A DNA stretch of 19,194 nucleotides, from contig DBVR01000050.1 of NCBI GenBank assembly GCA_002308755.1, positions 15,555 through 34,748 on the forward strand. The letters are read 5' to 3'. Numbering within the stretch: position 1 is the first letter of the stretch; every line of letters starts with the position of its first letter. The position numbers and the translations under genes were made by a program. The stretch is from Christensenella sp. UBA1259. GTDB taxonomy: Bacteria > Bacillota > Clostridia > Christensenellales > Borkfalkiaceae. The notes under the pieces are model-generated. The model worked only from the letters and a program-made list of their open reading frames with translations, did no database searches and was not told the DNA's origin. This document shows positions 15,315 through 19,194 of this stretch, in pieces.

Positions 15315-15369
15315 GCATTAGCATCTCGGATTTCGGGGTGTTAATTTTTTCATGTTCGGAAGGTGCATT

Positions 15370-15534
15370 ATGGCAGCGAAAGGCGTAAGAAACAAGATCA
15401 CTTTGGCTTGTACGGAATGTAAACAGAGAAACTACGATACCTATAAAAATAAAAAGAACGACGCCGAAAGGATTGAAATAAAAAAGTATTGTAAATTCTG
15501 CAAAAAACACACCGTTCACAAAGAATCCAAATAA
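15370..15534 (+). CDS. rpmG: 50S ribosomal protein L33
   Basis: This 54-residue protein is a typical L33 with the zinc-ribbon cysteines C14, C17, C41 and C44 (CTEC and CKFC), so it is the zinc-binding C+ form. ATG 15370 is chosen because [14 protein letters not shown] is the conserved N-terminus and GGAAGGTG lies just upstream; an in-frame ATG at 15352 would add six unconserved residues. It opens the cluster ahead of secE, as in many Firmicutes. The tRNA-Trp gene found near here in some relatives is absent. Confidence 0.95.
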   Translation: MAAKGVRNKITLACTECKQRNYDTYKNKKNDAERIEIKKYCKFCKKHTVHKESK

Positions 15535-15561
15535 TTTTTCTGCAAATCGAGGGGAGTAGTA

Positions 15562-15867
15562 ATGGAAAAACTTAAATCCACCGAAGAAGGTTTCACCGCG
15601 GGGGCGGAAGAAGCCAAAAAGCAAAGAGAACAGGAAAATATTAAAAAGACCAGGAAAAAAAGCGATAAGCCGGGCTTTTTTAAGCGTCTCGGCGGAAAGA
15701 TAAAAGACGTCTTTTCCGAGCTTAAAAAGGTTACCTGGCCTACTTTTCCCAAGGTCGTAAAAAAGACCGGCGTGGTTTTGGTCGTGGTTTTGGCGTTTCT
15801 GGTCGTGATAACGGCTTTCGATTTCGGTCTCGGGCAACTCTTGAATTTAGTCGCCCCGAGAGGTTAA
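15562..15867 (+). CDS. secE: Preprotein translocase subunit SecE
   Basis: This 101-residue protein is a single-helix SecE. The conserved amphipathic part FSELKKVTWPT spans 51-61, and the transmembrane helix is at about 70-92. Residues 1-40 form a strongly charged Glu/Lys/Gln-rich extension before the core, longer than in many Bacillota SecE proteins. SecE clamps SecY in the SecYEG channel. The ribosome binding site GGGGAG lies shortly before ATG 15562, and nusG follows after 11 nt, the standard arrangement. Confidence 0.94.
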   Translation: MEKLKSTEEGFTAGAEEAKKQREQENIKKTRKKSDKPGFFKRLGGKIKDVFSELKKVTWPTFPKVVKKTGVVLVVVLAFLVVITAFDFGLGQLLNLVAPRG

Positions 15868-15878
15868 GGAGCGTATAG

Positions 15879-16427
15879 ATGGGTTTAGAAGAAGCAAAGT
15901 GGTACGTCATACACACCTATTCCGGCTACGAGACGATGGTAAAGGATTCGCTGGAAAAACTTATCGAAAACAATAATTTACAGGACAAGATAAGCGATAT
16001 CCAGATTCCCACCGAAGAAACTCTCGAAGAAAAAGCCAACGGAAAGAAAAAGGTCGTGGAAAGGAAAAAATTCCCGTGCTACGTTTTTCTTAAAATGATA
16101 TACACCAACGAAATATGGTATCTCGTTACCAACACGAGGGGTGTTACCGGTTTCGTCGGTCCGCAGGGCAGACCTATGCCGCTTACCGAAGACGAAGTGG
16201 CGAGAATGGGACTTATCAAGGTCGCCGTCAACGTGGATTTCGCCGTCGGCGACGACGTGCAGATAATTTCCGGCGCGCTGGAATCGTTCTGCGGCAAGGT
16301 AGTGTCTTTAAACAATTCGCAGCAGAAAGTCATGGTCAACGTAATGATGTTCGGCAGGAGCACCGACGTAGAAGTGGATTTCGTGCAGGTGAAAAAAGTG
16401 AACGTTTCCGCCAAGACGGAAGCGTAG
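15879..16427 (+). CDS. nusG: Transcription termination/antitermination factor NusG
   Basis: This 182-residue protein has the NGN domain (about 5-115) with KWYVIHTYSGYE, KKFPCYVFLKM and the conserved NTRGVTGFVG. It has a short linker and a KOW domain (about 122-175) starting at VGDDVQIISG. NusG binds the RNA polymerase clamp and links it to ribosomal protein S10 or Rho. It lies between secE and rplK as usual. About 100 nt then separate it from rplK, and these hold an L1-type leader. Confidence 0.96.
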   Translation: MGLEEAKWYVIHTYSGYETMVKDSLEKLIENNNLQDKISDIQIPTEETLEEKANGKKKVVERKKFPCYVFLKMIYTNEIWYLVTNTRGVTGFVGPQGRPMPLTEDEVARMGLIKVAVNVDFAVGDDVQIISGALESFCGKVVSLNNSQQKVMVNVMMFGRSTDVEVDFVQVKKVNVSAKTEA

Positions 16428-16464
16428 ATAAAAGATATTTCGGCGGAAACGCCTTAATATAAGA

Positions 16465-16521
16465 GTGGGAGTTGCGGATAAATTTTTCACACTGGCGCAA
16501 CGCTATAACCACCATCGGAGG
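16465..16521 (+). promoter_or_regulatory. L1-binding-site mimic in the rplK leader (predicted)
   Basis: The sequence can fold as outer helix GTGG (16465-16468) with CCAC (16509-16512), an internal loop of GA on the left and seven nt on the right, and an inner helix GTTGCG (16471-16476) with CGCAAC (16496-16501). GGAGG at 16517-16521 follows directly. The GTGGGAG...ACCAC pattern resembles the L1-stalk base of 23S rRNA. Ribosomal protein L1 is known to repress the L11-L1 operon through such mimicry. Confidence 0.65.
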
Positions 16522-16527
16522 TAAAAT

Positions 16528-16953
16528 ATGGCGAAGAAAGTAACGGCAATAGTTAAACTTCAATTACCGGCAGGCAAGGCGACGCCCGGTCCGCCCGTAG
16601 GTTCTACCTTAGGCCCGCACGGAATAAATATTCCCGGGTTCACCAAGGAGTTTAACGCGAAGACGGCGGATCAGGCAGGGCTTATAATCCCCGTCGTTAT
16701 GACCATTTATCAGGACAGATCTTTCACGTTCGTGTTGAAGACCCCGCCCGCGCCCGTTCTTATAAAGAAAGCGGCGAAGATCGAATCGGGCAGCGCAGTC
16801 CCCAACAAGACCAAGGTCGCCAAGATAACGAAGGCTCAAGTCGAAGAGATAGCAAAACTGAAAATGCCCGATTTAAACGCCAACACTTTGGAAGCGGCGG
16901 CAAGTATGATAGCCGGCACCGCGAGAAGTATGGGCGTGGAAGTCGAAGGCTGA
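16528..16953 (+). CDS. rplK: 50S ribosomal protein L11
   Basis: This 141-residue protein is a full-length L11. It has [20 protein letters not shown] with the conserved PP at 22-23, and the C-terminal RNA-binding domain with [12 protein letters not shown] and [10 protein letters not shown] near the end. L11 forms the GTPase-associated centre of 23S rRNA and is the site of thiopeptide action. A GGAGG ribosome binding site lies 7 nt before the ATG. rplA follows after 49 nt containing a second L1-type leader. Confidence 0.97.
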   Translation: MAKKVTAIVKLQLPAGKATPGPPVGSTLGPHGINIPGFTKEFNAKTADQAGLIIPVVMTIYQDRSFTFVLKTPPAPVLIKKAAKIESGSAVPNKTKVAKITKAQVEEIAKLKMPDLNANTLEAAASMIAGTARSMGVEVEG

Positions 16954-16960
16954 TTTTAGC

Positions 16961-16995
16961 GTGGGAGGGGGCGACCCCGAAAGAACCACGGGAGG
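16961..16995 (+). promoter_or_regulatory. Second L1-binding-site mimic, in the rplA leader (predicted)
   Basis: The fold is outer helix GTGG (16961-16964) with CCAC (16986-16989), internal loop GA against GAAAGAA, inner helix GGGG (16967-16970) with CCCC (16975-16978) and a GCGA tetraloop of the GNRA type. GGAGG follows at 16991-16995 (GGAGG overlaps the end). The layout, GA against seven nt, is the same as in the rplK leader, and the 3' strand GAAAGAACCAC resembles 23S rRNA near the L1 site. Confidence 0.7.
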
Positions 16996-17002
16996 TTATT
17001 AA

Positions 17003-17689
17003 ATGAAACACGGAAAAAAATATATCGAAAGCGCGAAAAGCGTTGACAGGACCAAACTTTACGAAGCCACCGAAGGGATAGGGCTCGTCATTGAAAACGC
17101 CAAGGCGAAATTTGACGAAACGATAGAACTTCACGTCCGTTTGGGCGTAGATCCCAAACAAGCCGACCAGCAGGTCAGGGGCGTTTTGGTACTTCCCAAC
17201 GGAACGGGTAAAGAAGTGCGGGTTTTGGTTCTCGCGAAAGGCGACAAAGCCGACGAAGCGAAAGCCGCAGGCGCGGATTTCGTGGGTGCGGAAGACATGA
17301 TACAGAAGATCCAGACGGAAAACTGGTTCGACTACGACGTTATCATCACCACCCCCGATATGATGGGGCTTGTAGGTAGGATAGGTAAGGTTTTAGGTCC
17401 GAAAGGCTTAATGCCTAACCCGAAGTCGGGCACCGTTACCATGGACGTCGCCAAAGCGATAAAGGATACCAAAGCCGGTAAAGTTGAGTACAGACTCGAC
17501 AAAAACGCCATTATCCACTGCGCTATCGGTAAGAAGAGTTTCGGCGTAGAAAAGATAAAAGAGAACTACGACGCGCTTATGGAAGCCATAATAAAGGCGA
17601 AACCCGCCGCGGCGAAAGGACTTTACCTTCGCAGCGTGTCGCTTGCCAGCACTATGGGCCCCGGCGTAAAAATTGCCGCTAAAATTTAG
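17003..17689 (+). CDS. rplA: 50S ribosomal protein L1
   Basis: This 228-residue protein is a full L1. It has [25 protein letters not shown] in domain I, the flexible domain II with Rossmann-like fold, and [19 protein letters not shown], the conserved rRNA-binding segment. L1 forms the mobile stalk that moves E-site tRNA and, when free, represses its own operon by binding the mRNA. The two hairpins ahead of rplK and rplA are its likely targets. Its stop codon abuts the next promoter. Confidence 0.97.
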   Translation: MKHGKKYIESAKSVDRTKLYEATEGIGLVIENAKAKFDETIELHVRLGVDPKQADQQVRGVLVLPNGTGKEVRVLVLAKGDKADEAKAAGADFVGAEDMIQKIQTENWFDYDVIITTPDMMGLVGRIGKVLGPKGLMPNPKSGTVTMDVAKAIKDTKAGKVEYRLDKNAIIHCAIGKKSFGVEKIKENYDALMEAIIKAKPAAAKGLYLRSVSLASTMGPGVKIAAKI

Positions 17690-17718
17690 TTGACAAGACT
17701 TTTTATCGGTGGTATAAT
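17690..17718 (+). promoter_or_regulatory. Consensus sigma-A promoter of rplJ-rplL
   Basis: TTGACA at 17690-17695 and TATAAT at 17713-17718 are perfect consensus with a 17-nt spacer. The -35 starts directly after the rplA stop. The predicted start is near 17725, upstream of the L10 leader. The L10-L12 genes therefore have a promoter separate from the L11-L1 genes. Confidence 0.92.
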
Positions 17719-17740
17719 CTTAAAGTAAAAAAATTTTATA

Positions 17741-17851
17741 GCCCAAGACAGCAGGTTTTTAATCCGAGAAATCGGAACCAGCCGAGGCGGATAATAAAGG
17801 AAAGCGAATTTTCGGTTTGCCCTTGTTTCCGTTTCGGGAACAAGGGCTTTT
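17741..17851 (+). ncRNA. L10 leader RNA with attenuator (rplJ leader)
   Basis: The leader carries AGACAGCAGG (17746-17755) and GCCGAGG (17781-17787), both typical of the bacterial L10 leader as I remember it. Between them is a 5-bp hairpin TCCGA/TCGGA capped by a GAAA tetraloop (17763-17776). Downstream, a 12-bp stem with one G-T pair (17819-17830 with 17836-17847) is followed by TTTTC, a terminator. GGAAA (17799-17803) could pair with TTTCC (17826-17830) and open that terminator. Binding of L10(L12)4 to the leader is the known mode of autoregulation. Confidence 0.85.
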
Positions 17852-17875
17852 CAAATAAAATAAAGGAGGTTAAAA

Positions 17876-18397
17876 ATGTCGGCAAATCTCGAAGCGAAAA
17901 AACAGGTAGTAGAAGAGATCAAGGAAAAGATCCAAAACGCCAAGTCGGTAGTGTTCGTTAAGTCCTTAGGGCTTACGGTCGCGGAAGACACCGATTTAAG
18001 AAGAGAGTTTCGCAGCAAACAAGTAGAGTACAAAGTACTTAAAAACACGCTGATAAAGAGAGCGTTCAACGATTTAGGCGTTACGGATTTCGACGAAGAA
18101 CTGAACGGACCTACGTCGGTGGCGTTCGGTGCGGACGAAACGTCGGCGGCAAAGATCGTAGTCGGCGCGGCGAAAAAGTACGACGCGAAAGTCGTCGTTA
18201 AATGCGCTTACGTCGAAGGAACGAAGGTTGACGTGAACGGCGTTAAAGAGTTAGCGGCTATGCCGTCGAAGGAAGAACTCGTCGCCAAGATGCTGGGCTC
18301 TTTGCAAGCGCCTATATCCAAGTTCGTGGGTGTCCTTTCGGCTATTCCCAGGGGTTTGGTAATCGCCCTTAACGCTATTGCGGAACAGAAGGCGTAA
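17876..18397 (+). CDS. rplJ: 50S ribosomal protein L10
   Basis: This 173-residue protein has the L10 N-terminal domain with AKSVVFVKSLGLTVAEDTDLRREFR, YKVLKNTLIKRAF and the segment LNGPTSVAFG, and a C-terminal helix (about 130-165) that binds L12 dimers. L10 anchors the L12 stalk to 23S rRNA. The usual DYRGLT segment reads VKSLGLT here. GGAGG at 17865-17869 precedes ATG 17876. It is expressed with rplL under the leader at 17741-17851. Confidence 0.96.
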   Translation: MSANLEAKKQVVEEIKEKIQNAKSVVFVKSLGLTVAEDTDLRREFRSKQVEYKVLKNTLIKRAFNDLGVTDFDEELNGPTSVAFGADETSAAKIVVGAAKKYDAKVVVKCAYVEGTKVDVNGVKELAAMPSKEELVAKMLGSLQAPISKFVGVLSAIPRGLVIALNAIAEQKA

Positions 18398-18466
18398 AAA
18401 CAAGTCGAAAAAACAAAAAACAAAAAAATAAAAAAATAAAGAGAAAAAATCAAGGAGAAAAGAAAA
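18398..18466 (+). other. A-rich spacer between rplJ and rplL
   Basis: I count 52 A in 69 bases (75%), with only four T and no possible stable hairpin. It ends in AAGGAGAAAAGAAAA before the rplL ATG. An unstructured A-rich leader would keep the rplL start open. L12 is needed in several copies per ribosome, so it may help raise its translation over rplJ. Confidence 0.6.
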
Positions 18467-18841
18467 ATGGCAGATATTCAGAAAATTTTAGAAGAAGTAA
18501 AAGGTATGACGGTATTAGAACTTAACGAACTCGTTAAGGCGTTGGAAGAAGAATTCGGCGTAAGCGCGGCGGCTCCGGTAGCGGTAGCGGCTGCTCCCGC
18601 GGCAGGCGCGGCGGCTCCGGCTGAAGAAGAAAAGACCGAATTCAAAGTTTCCATCAAAGACATCGGCGACAAGAAGATCGAAGTTATCAAAGCGGTAAGA
18701 GAATTCACGACTTTAGGTCTCGGCGAAGCCAAGGCTTTGGTAGAAGCGAAGGGCGTTATCAAAGAGAACGCCACGAAAGAAGAAGCCGACAAGATCATCG
18801 CGCGTTTCAAAGAAGCGGGTGCGACCGTCGTTGCCGAGTAA
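18467..18841 (+). CDS. rplL: 50S ribosomal protein L7/L12
   Basis: This 124-residue protein has the dimerisation N-terminal domain (about 1-32, [19 protein letters not shown]), an Ala/Pro-rich hinge (about 33-52) and the C-terminal factor-binding domain (about 57-124) with [17 protein letters not shown] and [10 protein letters not shown]. The C-terminal domain recruits translation GTPases. GGAG precedes the ATG at 6-9 nt. After it come two terminators rather than rpoB. Confidence 0.97.
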   Translation: MADIQKILEEVKGMTVLELNELVKALEEEFGVSAAAPVAVAAAPAAGAAAPAEEEKTEFKVSIKDIGDKKIEVIKAVREFTTLGLGEAKALVEAKGVIKENATKEEADKIIARFKEAGATVVAE

Positions 18842-18863
18842 TTTTTTCGGGAAAGAAAGATTT

Positions 18864-18896
18864 AAGCGCGCGGCTTTTCGCCGCGCGCTTTTACTT
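18864..18896 (+). terminator. First terminator after rplL
   Basis: An 11-bp perfect stem (18864-18874 with 18880-18890), mostly GC, closes a 5-nt loop and is followed by TTTTAC through a T-run overlapping the end of the stem. It lies 22 nt after the rplL stop. Confidence 0.85.
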
Positions 18897-18916
18897 TACA
18901 CGGGCTAACCGTAACG

Positions 18917-18956
18917 CCCCGCCCCTGCGGAAAACCGCAGGGGCGGGGGATTTTTT
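18917..18956 (+). terminator. Second, stronger terminator after rplL
   Basis: A 14-bp perfect stem (18917-18930 with 18935-18948), nearly all GC, closes an AAAA loop and is followed after GA by six T (18951-18956). Together with the hairpin just upstream it should stop almost all transcription out of the ribosomal cluster. Confidence 0.92.
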
Positions 18957-19017
18957 AAAATTTCGGGAAATTAAAAGGGAAAGGTTTTTTATTTTACCTA
19001 AAAGTCTTTTTACACGA

Positions 19018-19046
19018 TTGACTATTTTTGCCGTTAGCGTTATAAT
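19018..19046 (+). promoter_or_regulatory. Consensus sigma-A promoter of nifJ/por
   Basis: TTGACT at 19018-19023 and TATAAT at 19041-19046 are separated by 17 nt. The predicted start is near 19053, which gives a leader of about 61 nt. Confidence 0.9.
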
Positions 19047-19061
19047 ATTAAATGTTGATTA

Positions 19062-19079
19062 CCCGCGAATTTTCGCGGG
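19062..19079 (+). promoter_or_regulatory. 5' UTR hairpin of nifJ/por
   Basis: CCCGCGA (19062-19068) pairs with TCGCGGG (19073-19079) around a 4-nt loop. It lies about 9 nt from the predicted transcription start and has no T-run after it. It may protect the 5' end of the mRNA or be a DNA-binding site. Confidence 0.5.
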
Positions 19080-19113
19080 ATACCATAACATAATTTTCGG
19101 AGGTTTGTATATA

Positions 19114-19194
19114 ATGAAAAAGTTGACTATCGACGGCAATACCGCCGCCAGCCACGTAGCGTACGCCTTTTCGGAAGTCGCGGCTATCTATCCG
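19114..19194 (+). CDS. nifJ: Pyruvate:ferredoxin (flavodoxin) oxidoreductase, N-terminal start only
   Basis: Only 27 codons are visible before the right edge. They include LTIDGNTAASHVAYAFSEVA followed by AIYP, which matches the N-terminus of the single-chain PFOR/NifJ family, where DGNTAAAHVAYAF...VAAIYPITPSS starts the first catalytic domain. The enzyme oxidises pyruvate to acetyl-CoA and CO2 with ferredoxin reduction, a sign of anaerobic life. GGAGG at 19099-19103 lies 10 nt before ATG 19114. The family match is strong for so short a piece, but the rest cannot be checked here. Confidence 0.85.
   Translation, partial: MKKLTIDGNTAASHVAYAFSEVAAIYP

Noticed and set aside
15103..15837. A 244-codon open frame on the minus strand
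   Set aside because: It covers the 3' part of the M50 protease gene, all of rpmG and most of secE, which are clear genes. Its translation is Phe/His/Arg-rich, with no recognisable domain, and no ribosome binding site supports it.
16472..16509. Possible promoter upstream of rplK (TTGCGG ... CTATAA)
   Set aside because: The boxes are about 25 nt apart, and TTGCG is better explained as the inner helix of the L1-type leader.
17690..17875. A small protein gene or riboswitch between rplA and rplJ
   Set aside because: No open frame with a ribosome binding site is seen, and the sequence fits the L10 leader.
1..19194. Mobile elements, CRISPR arrays, tRNA genes, defence or biosynthetic clusters
   Set aside because: I looked on both strands for transposase or integrase motifs, regularly spaced repeats, tRNA-like cloverleaf ends and unusual gene sets, and found none. 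All coding regions fall in conserved housekeeping families.

Overview
The window reads as chromosomal core DNA of a low-to-moderate-GC, anaerobic member of the Bacillota, most likely a Clostridia lineage. The basis is the Firmicutes-type gene orders (rbfA-nrnA-truB-ribF; pepP-efp; ecfA1-ecfA2-ecfT-truA; rpmG-secE-nusG-rplK-rplA-rplJ-rplL), TTGACA-17-TATAAT promoters, strong GGAGG ribosome binding sites, and the start of a pyruvate:ferredoxin oxidoreductase gene at the right edge. I cannot name the species. I see no insertion sequence, prophage, CRISPR array, tRNA or rRNA.

Layout. (1) 1-3699: a tightly packed + strand run with gaps of 1-2 nt or overlaps: the tail of rbfA, then nrnA, truB, ribF and an endonuclease IV-like gene. 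(2) 3696-6155: a promoter, then pepP, efp, a terminator-like hairpin, and a short-chain dehydrogenase whose motifs and position next to efp suggest the EF-P 5-aminopentanone reductase YmfI. (3) 6178-9109: purA with its own promoter and two inverted repeats, then malQ, closed by a bidirectional terminator. (4) 9121-12396, minus strand: ecfA1-ecfA2-ecfT-truA, the energising module of group II ECF vitamin/metal transporters with overlapping genes, driven from a promoter near 12380. (5) 12457-13468: a promoter, a cyclophilin-like lipoprotein with a degenerate active site, and a terminator. (6) 13506-15261: a long perfect palindrome, then a SpoIVFA-like membrane protein overlapping a SpoIVFB-like M50 intramembrane protease, a pair that in spore formers controls pro-sigma-K processing. 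(7) 15286-18896: the L33-SecE-NusG-L11-L1-L10-L12 cluster with several RNA control elements: L1-site mimics before both rplK and rplA, and a separate promoter plus L10 leader with an attenuator before rplJ. The cluster stops at two tandem terminators instead of running on into rpoB-rpoC. (8) 19018-19194: a consensus promoter, a 5' UTR hairpin and the first 27 codons of nifJ/por.

Nothing here is an obviously new defence or mobile system. The points most worth a second look are the efp-ymfI coupling (a possible EF-P modification operon), the paired L1-mimic leaders, the SpoIVFA/SpoIVFB-like pair with a possible sigma-E-like promoter, the degenerate cyclophilin lipoprotein, the near-leaderless pepP start, and the inverted repeats around the purA promoter. 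No stretch longer than 300 bases lacks a gene; the longest gap is 18842-19113.
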